A stretch of 5,985 nt of DNA from JARICQ01 sp964527205 (GTDB taxonomy: Bacteria > Bacillota > Clostridia > Tissierellales > Tissierellaceae): the NCBI GenBank assembly GCA_964527205.1, contig CAZGQG010000061.1, positions 1-5,985 of the forward strand, read 5' to 3'. Positions 1 to 5,574 of this stretch are shown one piece after another; positions within the stretch are counted from its first letter, which is position 1, and each line of letters begins with the position of its first letter. The position numbers and the translations under genes were made by a program. The notes below the pieces were generated by a model. It was given only the letters and a program-made list of their open reading frames with translations, was not told the DNA's origin and ran no database searches.

Positions 1-282
1 CTAATAGAAAGCCCTGTTGGTCTACCTGGAAGGGCTATTAAGAATAAATTTTTAGAAGATATAAAATTGAATAGAAGGCCTAGCAGCAGATGTATTAATT
101 GTTTAAAAACCTGTTCCCCAGGGGAGACCCAGTACTGTATATTAGATGCACTAATAAATGCAGCCAAGGGAGATATAGACAATGGACTGTTCTTTTCAGG
201 GATCAATGTGCATAGGGTGGAGGAAATTCTTCCAGTGAAAGAAATAATAGAAAAAATAATGAAGGAGTTTGATGAAAGATGA
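1..282 (+). CDS. NPD/FabK-like flavin oxidoreductase, 3' end (partial)
   Basis: The reading frame is open from the first base to the TGA at 280-282 and gives the last 93 residues of a protein whose start lies outside the window. The tail resembles the C-terminus of the 2-nitropropane dioxygenase/nitronate monooxygenase superfamily, FMN-dependent TIM-barrel enzymes that include the enoyl-ACP reductase FabK. Recognisable parts are an SPVGLPGRAI segment at its start, a cysteine cluster C-x2-C-x3-C-x7-C (C31, C34, C38, C46 of the visible part), and a final GDIDNGLFFSG...EEILPVKEIIE stretch. The stop overlaps the fabD start by 4 bp, so it belongs to the fab operon. By position it may serve as the enoyl-ACP reductase step; this is inference, since classical FabK is not known to me to carry this cysteine cluster and the flavin-binding core is not visible. 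A nitronate monooxygenase-type activity is the alternative. An internal TTG at 67 is not the start, because the frame continues upstream. Confidence 0.8.
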   Translation, partial: LIESPVGLPGRAIKNKFLEDIKLNRRPSSRCINCLKTCSPGETQYCILDALINAAKGDIDNGLFFSGINVHRVEEILPVKEIIEKIMKEFDER

Positions 283-1211
283 AAATAGCATTTTTATATG
301 GTGGTCAAGGAAGTCAAGTTCCACAGATGGGTAAGGAATTGTATTCTAATTATCCTGAAATAAGTAGTTTTTATGATTCCATAGACTTGGATTTTCCTCT
401 TAAAGAATACTCATTTGAGGGTGAATTGGACCTTATATCACAAACAGAATGGACCCAGCCTATAATGGTGGCCTTTCAAATAGCAGTAACAAAGATCTTA
501 AAGGATAGGGGCATCCAACCGGATATAGTCCTAGGCCTAAGTTTAGGAGAATACGGAGCCCTATATGGGGCTGGAGTTTTAGAGGCAGAGGAAATATTGA
601 AATTAGTAAGGTATAGGGGTATGGAAATGGCCAAGGCCTCTAAGGATATAAAATCCTTAATGCTGGCAGTTCTAACAGATGACTTGGATTATTTGGAGGA
701 ACTTTGCAAGAGAGTATCAAGAGAGGGAAGCCTGGTTCAAGTGTCAAATTTAAATACAAAGGGGCAAATTGTAATATCTGGAGAAGAAGGGGCAGTATCC
801 CAGGTGGGAGAAATCTTAAAAGAAGAAGGTATAAGAGCTATAGCCCTTAAAACCAGTGGTGCCTTTCATACTTCCTATATGGATGAGGTATGCAATCAGT
901 TGGAGGATGTAATGAAGAAGGTTAAATTTAAAAAATCCCAGATCCCAATAATCCATAACCTATATGGGAAATACAAGGAAGATGTGGATATAAGAGAAGC
1001 CCTATCCAAGCAGGTAAACAACAAGGTACTCTTTAAGGATTCCCTGGAGGGTTTAATGGATTTAGATGTGGATTTATATATAGAGATAGGTCATGGCTCT
1101 GTTATTAAGGGATTTATGAAGAGATTGGATAAAAAAATAAAGCCCTATGAGGCAAATTCAATAGAAACCATAGAGGGACTTTTAAGGGAGGTAGGAAACT
1201 TTGCACAATAA
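279..1211 (+). CDS. fabD: Malonyl-CoA:ACP transacylase FabD
   Basis: This 310-residue protein should transfer malonyl from CoA to acyl carrier protein, supplying the extender unit for type II fatty acid synthesis in the cytosol. Its length is typical of the family. Visible motifs are the N-terminal FLYGGQGSQ, the nucleophile elbow GLSLGE at 86-91 with Ser88, the RGMEM segment with Arg113 that binds the malonyl carboxylate, and GAFH with catalytic His197. ISGEE at 166-170 and LSKQVNNKV near 243-251 match further conserved blocks. One oddity is the elbow: most FabD proteins have GHSxGE, whereas here the residue before the nucleophile is Leu87; GxSxG itself is intact. The ATG start shares ATGA with the upstream stop, with AAGGAG at 262-267 as a somewhat distant ribosome binding site (11-nt spacer), which suggests translational coupling. 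The stop lies 11 bp inside fabG. Confidence 0.96.
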   Translation: MKIAFLYGGQGSQVPQMGKELYSNYPEISSFYDSIDLDFPLKEYSFEGELDLISQTEWTQPIMVAFQIAVTKILKDRGIQPDIVLGLSLGEYGALYGAGVLEAEEILKLVRYRGMEMAKASKDIKSLMLAVLTDDLDYLEELCKRVSREGSLVQVSNLNTKGQIVISGEEGAVSQVGEILKEEGIRAIALKTSGAFHTSYMDEVCNQLEDVMKKVKFKKSQIPIIHNLYGKYKEDVDIREALSKQVNNKVLFKDSLEGLMDLDVDLYIEIGHGSVIKGFMKRLDKKIKPYEANSIETIEGLLREVGNFAQ

Positions 1212-1941
1212 AAAACTAGCCCTAGTAACAGGAGCCTCCAAGGGAATTGGATCCTCCATAGCTAGGAGACTGGCTAAATCTGGAATAGATATAGCAATTA
1301 ACTATAATAGTGATTTACCGGGAGCAGAGGAGACAAAGAGAGCTTGTGAAGAATTTGGAGTCCGAGCTGAAGTCTATCAGGGAGATCTTTCCCTGGAGGA
1401 AGACGTGTCTAGAGTTTTTGAAGAAATTATAAGGGATTTTAATACTATAGATATACTGGTGAATAATGCAGGAATTACCAGGGACAATATCCTTCTTAGG
1501 ATGAGCGGGGAGGACTTTAAGGAAGTCATAGATGTGAATCTGAACTCAGCCTTTTGGACCATGAAATATGCCACTAAGATAATGATGAAGAAAAGATCTG
1601 GAAATATAGTCAATATATCTAGTGTGGTAGGCATAAGAGGCAATGCAGGGCAAATAAATTATTCTGCTAGCAAGGCTGGCCTAATAGGAATGACAAAATC
1701 CCTGGCCAAGGAGGTCTCTAGTAGAAATATTAGGGTCAATGCAGTTGCTCCAGGATTTATACAAACCAAGATGACAGATAGACTAGATGAAAAGATCAAG
1801 GAAAAGCTACTTGAGGAAATTCCCTTAAAGAAATTTGGAAGTCCAGAGGATGTGGCAAATTTGGTTAATTTTCTGGTATCAGAGGAGTCTGGATATATTA
1901 CAGGCCAGGTATTTAATGTAGATGGAGGAATGAGCATATGA
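1201..1941 (+). CDS. fabG: 3-oxoacyl-ACP reductase FabG
   Basis: This 246-residue short-chain dehydrogenase/reductase should reduce 3-ketoacyl-ACP to 3-hydroxyacyl-ACP with NADPH. It has the Rossmann motif TGASKGIG at 10-17, NNAG at 88-91, Asn113, and the catalytic Ser141-Tyr154-Lys158 set in NISSVVG and YSASKAG; each lies three residues later than in E. coli FabG. The C-terminal GYITGQVFNVDGGMSI is characteristic of the family. The start is TTG at 1201, inside the end of fabD. It is supported by a strong AAGGGAGG site at 1184-1191 with a 9-nt spacer and by the MxNKKLALVTG N-terminus matching family length. The gene overlaps fabD by 11 bp and shares ATGA with fabF, so it is an internal operon gene. 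FabG is hard to tell from other SDRs by sequence alone, but the context makes the assignment firm. Confidence 0.96.
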   Translation: MHNKKLALVTGASKGIGSSIARRLAKSGIDIAINYNSDLPGAEETKRACEEFGVRAEVYQGDLSLEEDVSRVFEEIIRDFNTIDILVNNAGITRDNILLRMSGEDFKEVIDVNLNSAFWTMKYATKIMMKKRSGNIVNISSVVGIRGNAGQINYSASKAGLIGMTKSLAKEVSSRNIRVNAVAPGFIQTKMTDRLDEKIKEKLLEEIPLKKFGSPEDVANLVNFLVSEESGYITGQVFNVDGGMSI

Positions 1942-3182
1942 TTGAAAAGAGAAGAGTGGTTATAACAGGCCTTGGTGGAGTGTCACCTATAGGAAATAGT
2001 CTGGAAGAGATCCTAGAGAGCATTAAGGAGTCTAAATGCGGCATAGATAGGATAAGTCATTTCCCTACAGAGGATTTCGAAGTGAAATTAGCAGGTGAGG
2101 TTAAAGATTTAGATTTCCACCAGTACTTAAATAGAAAGGCCTTAAAGAGAATGGACAGGGTAAATGTCTTTGCCCTGATTGCTGCTATAAAGGCAGTTGA
2201 GGACAGTGGAATAGATTTAGAAAAAATAAATAGGGACAGGGCAGGAGTATATATATCCTCTGGAATTGGAGGATTGGAAACCATAGAGAGCCAGTATCTT
2301 AGGGGAATGGATAATGGATTTGAAAAAATATCTCCATTTTTTATTCCCATGGCCATAGTAAATTTATCTGCCTCCCATGTGGCAAGTCATTTTGGACTTA
2401 ATGGTTCCTGTATGTGCCCAGTTACAGCCTGTGCAGGATCAAATTCAGCCATGGGTGAGGCCTTTAGGAGTATAAAGCATGGATATAGTGATTTAATACT
2501 GGCTGGAGGCACAGAGGCCAGTATTACCCCCTTAGGTATAGGAGGCTTTTCCTCTATGAAGGCTCTTTCAACATCTGAGGACAAGGACAGGGCCAGCATT
2601 CCCTTTGACAGGGAAAGATCAGGTTTTGTCATGGGAGAGGGCTCAGGTGTACTAGTTCTAGAGGAATTAGACCATGCCCTAAATAGGGGAGCCAAAATCT
2701 ATGGAGAGATCCTTGGATATGGGGCCACCTGTGATGCTGAACATATTACCCAGCCCAATGAAGAGGGAATCTTTGCAGCCAAGGCCATGGAAAATGCAAT
2801 TATAGAGGGAGGCATTCAAGCCAGTCAAATAGAATATATAAATGCCCATGGAACATCTACACCCCTAAATGATAAATTTGAGACCAAGGCTATTAAGAGA
2901 GTTTTTGGAGATCATTATAAGGAGATAAGGGTAAGTTCCACAAAATCCATGACAGGCCATCTTCTAGGTGCCAGTGGGGCCATGGAAGCCATAGTTACCC
3001 TATTATCTATGAAGGAGGGCATACTTCCTCCAAATATAAATTACAGGGTAAAGGACGAGGAATGTGATTTAAATATAATAGAGAATAATTATATTAAAAA
3101 AGATATTAGCTACGCCCTAAGTAACTCCCTAGGATTTGGTGGCCATAATACATCCATATTAATTAAGAAATGGGAGGATTAA
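1938..3182 (+). CDS. fabF: 3-oxoacyl-ACP synthase II FabF
   Basis: This 414-residue ketoacyl synthase should carry out the elongating Claisen condensation of acyl-ACP with malonyl-ACP. Catalytic residues are visible in the expected order: Cys165 in VTACAGS, His304 in NAHGTSTPLND, Lys336 in STKSMTGH, and His341 in the same motif. The gating loop GFGGHNTS at 399-406 is intact with Phe400. Length matches the KAS II family and the Cys-His-His order excludes FabH. The segment DAEHITQP (266-273) has Glu268 where FabF proteins I know usually have Tyr (DAYHMT-like), a small divergence. The ATG start overlaps the fabG stop in ATGA, with GGAGG at 1924-1928 and a 9-nt spacer. Unlike many fab operons, no acpP lies between fabG and fabF. 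Alanine is mostly encoded by GCC, in contrast to the phospholipase gene downstream. Confidence 0.96.
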   Translation: MIEKRRVVITGLGGVSPIGNSLEEILESIKESKCGIDRISHFPTEDFEVKLAGEVKDLDFHQYLNRKALKRMDRVNVFALIAAIKAVEDSGIDLEKINRDRAGVYISSGIGGLETIESQYLRGMDNGFEKISPFFIPMAIVNLSASHVASHFGLNGSCMCPVTACAGSNSAMGEAFRSIKHGYSDLILAGGTEASITPLGIGGFSSMKALSTSEDKDRASIPFDRERSGFVMGEGSGVLVLEELDHALNRGAKIYGEILGYGATCDAEHITQPNEEGIFAAKAMENAIIEGGIQASQIEYINAHGTSTPLNDKFETKAIKRVFGDHYKEIRVSSTKSMTGHLLGASGAMEAIVTLLSMKEGILPPNINYRVKDEECDLNIIENNYIKKDISYALSNSLGFGGHNTSILIKKWED

Positions 3183-3183
3183 G

Positions 3184-3609
3184 ATGAGATTAAATTCCAA
3201 TGAAATTCAAGGGATAATCCCCCATAGGTATCCCTTTCTCCTGGTGGATAAGATAATCCAGGGTGAAGTTGGGGAGTGGGCTGTGGGAATAAAAAATGTA
3301 AGTCAAAATGAATACTTTTTTAATGGACATTTTCCTGACCACCATGTTATGCCTGGGGTCTTAATAATAGAGGCCCTGGCTCAGGTAGGTGCTGTGGCCA
3401 TTCTTTCCCTGGAGGAAAACAGAGGAAAGATTGCCTTCTTTGCAGGAATCAAATCTGCTAAATTTAAAAAAGAGGTCCTACCTGGAGATCAAATGGTCCT
3501 GGAATGTAAATTAGATAGGATAAGGGCAGGAATAGGCTTTGGCCAGGCTGTGGCAAGGGTTGAGGATGAGGTTGTTTGCAGTGCGGAACTAATATTTGCC
3601 ATAAAATAA
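3184..3609 (+). CDS. fabZ: 3-hydroxyacyl-ACP dehydratase FabZ
   Basis: This 141-residue hot-dog-fold protein should dehydrate 3-hydroxyacyl-ACP to trans-2-enoyl-ACP. The family signatures are clear: IPHRYPFLLVD at 12-22, NGHFP with catalytic His49, and VMPGVLIIEALAQ with catalytic Glu63. The segment after GHFP reads DHHVMPG, where GxPVMPG is more usual. KFKKEVLPGDQ at 94-103 matches the conserved substrate-tunnel strand. Its start lies one base after the fabF stop, with GGGAGG at 3172-3177 giving a 6-nt spacer. It is the last structural gene of the visible cluster. No FabA- or FabM-like isomerase is present in the window, so the origin of unsaturated fatty acids cannot be read here. Confidence 0.96.
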   Translation: MRLNSNEIQGIIPHRYPFLLVDKIIQGEVGEWAVGIKNVSQNEYFFNGHFPDHHVMPGVLIIEALAQVGAVAILSLEENRGKIAFFAGIKSAKFKKEVLPGDQMVLECKLDRIRAGIGFGQAVARVEDEVVCSAELIFAIK

Positions 3610-3614
3610 GGAAG

Positions 3615-3643
3615 TTGAACTAAGGGGTATTATTTGATAGTAT
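3615..3643 (+). promoter_or_regulatory. Possible sigma-A promoter for marR, with ATTTGAT half-site
   Basis: TTGAAC at 3615-3620 and TAGTAT at 3638-3643 are separated by 17 bp, a plausible housekeeping promoter in the 60-bp gap before the MarR gene. The -10 deviates from TATAAT at two positions but equals the -10 of the much stronger promoter at 4860-4888. ATTTGAT at 3632-3638 overlaps the -10 and resembles one half of the FabT-type palindrome (TTTGA...TCAAA), but no second half is visible. The marR gene could equally be read through from fabZ, since no terminator is seen between them. Confidence 0.4.
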
Positions 3644-3669
3644 ATAGGTAAAATGATAAGGGTGAGCTC

Positions 3670-4140
3670 ATGCTAAATAAATTGTTTAATGAAGTATACG
3701 AAAAATTTAAACTTAGTTTCTATAAGAGTATTTTCAAGGGATTTGAAGATAGGGAAGCAAGTCTAAGTTCTACAGAGATTTTTTGTGTGGAAGTAATAAA
3801 TGCTTTAGAAATGCCTACAATTACAGAATTAGCTGAGTTCATGGAAATATCAGGGCCTAATATGGCCTATAGGATATCCAATCTTATGAAAAAAGGCTAT
3901 GTAAATAAGGTACAGTCAGAAGATGATAAGAGAGAATATTTTCTAGAGGTAACAGAAAAGTTCTATAATTACTATGACATTAGAAGCGAATATATAAATA
4001 CGGTTCTAGACAGGGTAGCTGAAAGATTCCCAGAAGAGGACATCCAGGTCTTAGGAGAAATCTTAAGCGTAATGTCCAATGAATTAATGCCAGAGATAAC
4101 TAATGTTATGGAGGGTTTAAAAAGCAAGAATATAAATTAA
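3670..4140 (+). CDS. MarR-family transcriptional regulator, FabT-like by context
   Basis: This 156-residue protein has the architecture of a MarR winged-helix dimer: an N-terminal helical part, a helix-turn-helix around 51-78 (ITELAEFMEIS...NMAYRISNLMKKGYV), a wing with the DDKREYFLEVTE pattern at 85-96, and a C-terminal helical dimerisation segment. MarR proteins are cytoplasmic DNA-binding regulators, often responsive to small ligands. In streptococci and relatives, the MarR protein FabT represses fab genes with acyl-ACP as corepressor. The location directly after fabZ on the same strand suggests a similar job, which is inference. The ATG start is preceded by AAGGGTGA at 3658-3665. Its 3' end runs into a small tandem repeat and shares ATAAATTA (4132-4139, covering part of the stop) with repeat unit 2. 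No terminator follows the gene. Confidence 0.85.
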   Translation: MLNKLFNEVYEKFKLSFYKSIFKGFEDREASLSSTEIFCVEVINALEMPTITELAEFMEISGPNMAYRISNLMKKGYVNKVQSEDDKREYFLEVTEKFYNYYDIRSEYINTVLDRVAERFPEEDIQVLGEILSVMSNELMPEITNVMEGLKSKNIN

Positions 4141-4141
4141 G

Positions 4142-4224
4142 TTAAGAGCTTAAATGAGAAGACTAGGTCAAGCTAAGAGCATAAATTAGAAGACTAGGCT
4201 AAGAGCTTAAATAAGAAGACAAGG
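4142..4224. repeat. Three-copy 26-bp tandem repeat after marR
   Basis: Three copies of a 26-bp unit with the form YTAAGAGCWTAAAT..GAAGACWAGG lie at 4142-4167, 4173-4198 and 4199-4224. Copies 2 and 3 abut, while copies 1 and 2 are separated by an extra TCAAG. A CTAAGC fragment follows the third copy. A weaker match (ATAAATTA) lies over the marR stop, so the repeat may have grown out of or into the gene end. It has no coding potential and is not a CRISPR, because there are no spacers. Confidence 0.85.
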
Positions 4225-4248
4225 CTAAGCCTATGTGGCAGGATAGTT

Positions 4249-4318
4249 GTCATCCTGAGCGAAAGCGAAGGATCCATGTCTTTGACACTAAGATTCTTTG
4301 CAAGCTCAGATACTATAG
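4249..4318 (-). repeat. 70-bp dispersed GTCATCCTGAGC-type repeat, left copy
   Basis: The segment begins GTCATCCTGAGCGAAAGCG and runs to the edge of the N gap. Its reverse complement aligns without gaps to 5702-5771 at 61 of 70 positions by hand count. The core belongs to the widespread intergenic repeat of the type GTCATYCTGAGCGAAGCGAAGRATC seen in many bacterial genomes, often mis-annotated as short proteins containing HPERSEGS-like strings. ATCCT and AGGAT near the start can form a short stem over a 12-nt loop. The element probably continues into the gap. Confidence 0.85.
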
Positions 4319-4418
4319 NNNNNNNNNNNNNNNNNNNNNNNNNNNNNNNNNNNNNNNNNNNNNNNNNNNNNNNNNNNNNNNNNNNNNNNNNNNNNNNNNN
4401 NNNNNNNNNNNNNNNNNN
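4319..4418. other. Assembly gap (100 N)
   Basis: Exactly 100 undetermined bases, the conventional placeholder for a scaffold gap of unknown size. The left edge is inside the 70-bp dispersed repeat. The right edge begins with sequence containing GGTCAGAATGA (4426-4436), which looks like the closing arm of the same repeat family. The missing sequence is therefore probably repeat array, and its true length may be much more than 100 bp. Reading frames across it are meaningless. Confidence 0.97.
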
Positions 4419-4446
4419 AAACGAGGTCAGAATGATAGACACATTA

Positions 4447-4528
4447 AGCATATATAATAAGCATTAAAATCAGCATTATAATAACCATATATTATAATAA
4501 GTATGTATAATCAACATTATAAATAATA
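4447..4528. repeat. AT-rich degenerate 12-16-bp repeat array
   Basis: Six degenerate units of the form ARCATWATAATM follow one another at 4447-4459, 4460-4471, 4472-4483, 4484-4499, 4500-4512 and 4513-4528. Each starts with A-R/C/A-C/T-AT and ends in TAATA or an AATC variant. The tract is almost entirely A and T. It has no open frame of note and no recognisable gene. It may be a decayed minisatellite. Confidence 0.6.
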
Positions 4529-4546
4529 AAATAGGTTTTATATGAA

Positions 4547-4572
4547 CCACTAATATTACGTAATATTAGTGG
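4547..4572. repeat. 26-bp perfect palindrome
   Basis: CCACTAATATTAC at 4547-4559 is followed with no spacer by its exact reverse complement at 4560-4572. As RNA it would form an 11-bp stem with an ACGT loop. A T-rich stretch with six consecutive T (4583-4588) follows about 10 nt downstream, so a weak + strand terminator is possible. A binding site for a symmetric DNA-binding protein is the other option. The palindrome itself is certain; its role is not. Confidence 0.9.
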
Positions 4573-4590
4573 ATTTACTATATTTTTTAA

Positions 4591-4613
4591 ACAATTCTCA
4601 AGGAAAGGATTGT
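4591..4613. repeat. Short imperfect inverted repeat
   Basis: ACAATTCT (4591-4598) and AGGATTGT (4606-4613) can pair over a 7-nt loop in an 8-bp stem with one G-U pair. It sits between the perfect palindrome and the 25-bp array. No T-run follows on the + strand, so it is not a convincing terminator. Confidence 0.5.
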
Positions 4614-4617
4614 TATA

Positions 4618-4795
4618 TAATGGAAGATCTTATCTTATAATATAATGAAATGAAAGAGCTTATCTTGTGAGATAATGGAAGATTTTATCCTGTGATGTAA
4701 TGGAGGATTTTATCTTGTAAAATAATGAAGGTTTTATGTTATGACATAATGAAGATCTTATCATGTGATATAATTGAAGATCTTATCTTGTGACA
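4618..4795. repeat. Seven-copy ~25-bp tandem array
   Basis: Seven degenerate units begin with TAATGRAAGAT or a close variant and contain CTTATCTTGTGA or a close variant. They lie at 4618-4642, 4643-4672, 4673-4697, 4698-4722, 4723-4746, 4747-4770 and 4771-4795, with lengths of 24-30 bp. An incomplete copy (AAAGATGGAAG) follows. Several units can form a small AAGAT-CTT-ATCTT hairpin, but this is not kept in all. The unit contains TAA and changes frame, so the array is not coding. There are no spacers, which excludes a CRISPR. Confidence 0.9.
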
Positions 4796-4859
4796 AAAGA
4801 TGGAAGTGATTTGTGAGTAGCCTCCGGTTCATGGATAATATAAAAAATCTTAATAAGAG

Positions 4860-4888
4860 TTGACATAATATAAGAATTGTTATAGTAT
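4860..4888 (+). promoter_or_regulatory. Sigma-A-type promoter of the phospholipase gene
   Basis: A consensus -35 TTGACA at 4860-4865 and a -10 TAGTAT at 4883-4888 are separated by 17 bp. The -10 ends 38 bp before the GTG start at 4927. The perfect -35 and optimal spacing make this the best promoter in the window. The stretch between the 25-bp array and this site (4796-4859) shows no other structure I can support. Confidence 0.75.
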
Positions 4889-4926
4889 TAGTACATAGGT
4901 GAAAAACTTGAAAACAAAGAATAGGG

Positions 4927-5565
4927 GTGTTTAAAATATTCGCAGATACTCATAAGATAATAGTCAACAATCTTTACGACAACATATATGAAAATTATGA
5001 TTTAAAATTAGATAAGAAGAAATTAGAGTGGGGATCAATAGCACCGGATATACTTCCACATTATAGATTTATCAGGCATTATAAGGATGAAAGCTTAAAT
5101 TTTATATCCAAGGAAATTATGAAGGTAATATTTATAAGTAGGTTTTTAGATTTTACAGGTGTAGAGGATCCAATAGCTATGAAGCTCTTAAGCAAGAGAA
5201 TAGGAATTATATCACATTATTTAAGTGATTATGTATGTCTACCACATTCTAGCAGATGGACTTTCTTTGGCAGTATGAAAAAACATATTAAATATGAAAA
5301 AGAATTAGAAGTATATGCTGCAAAACATGACTATAAGAGCAATAAGATAAGTGTAGATGATTTAAATATCTACGACATAGGACCAAGGGAATTACAGGCT
5401 ACAATCAAAAAATATATAAATGATGTAGTAGAAGAGTATACCTTAAAGGAAAACTTTTCCAGGGACTTAGACTTTGCAGTTTCTATAAATACTAAGATGA
5501 CCAAATTTATCTTAGAAACCATAGCAGCTTATTCAGAGGAACTACAAGGACATTTTGCATATTAA
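4927..5565 (+). CDS. Zinc-dependent phospholipase C family protein
   Basis: This 212-residue protein matches the zinc-dependent phospholipase C/S1-P1 nuclease fold (the Zn_dep_PLPC family). Candidate metal ligands follow the order known from Bacillus cereus phospholipase C: His9 in DTHK, Asp41 in GSIAPDI, His51 in RHY, then His97-x3-Asp101-x5-His107 in ISHYLSDYVCLPH, and His120-x3-Glu124. The last two groups have exactly the B. cereus internal spacings (118/122/128 and 142/146). Unlike the secreted toxins there is no signal peptide, no N-terminal Trp ligand after cleavage, and no C-terminal C2-like domain, so a cytoplasmic protein of unknown substrate is likely. The GTG at 4927 is chosen because a stop lies at 4909-4911 in frame and the product then begins a few residues before the conserved His. 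Its SD is poorly placed: AGGGG overlaps the start. Alanine codons are GCA/GCT, never GCC. It is monocistronic, with its own promoter and terminator. Confidence 0.85.
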   Translation: MFKIFADTHKIIVNNLYDNIYENYDLKLDKKKLEWGSIAPDILPHYRFIRHYKDESLNFISKEIMKVIFISRFLDFTGVEDPIAMKLLSKRIGIISHYLSDYVCLPHSSRWTFFGSMKKHIKYEKELEVYAAKHDYKSNKISVDDLNIYDIGPRELQATIKKYINDVVEEYTLKENFSRDLDFAVSINTKMTKFILETIAAYSEELQGHFAY

Positions 5566-5574
5566 ATTAAAGAC

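Noticed and set aside
67..282. A separate 71-residue protein starting at TTG 67.
   Set aside because: The same frame is open to the window edge with conserved NPD-family residues before 67, so it is the 3' end of a longer gene.
1377..2695. Minus-strand open frames of 88-102 codons inside fabG and fabF.
   Set aside because: They lie antisense to clearly conserved genes, have no family features and have composition expected of shadow frames.
4222..4232. AGGCTAAGCCT as a terminator for marR.
   Set aside because: The 5-bp arms leave a single-base loop and no T-run follows, so it cannot act as an intrinsic terminator.
4194..4467. Three open frames crossing the N gap.
   Set aside because: They are held open by undetermined bases and by dispersed-repeat sequence (CHPERKRRIHV-like string), so they are not supportable as genes.
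4593..4621. TATAAT at 4616-4621 as a promoter -10 box.
   Set aside because: No acceptable -35 lies 16-18 bp upstream, and the hexamer is part of the first unit of the tandem array.
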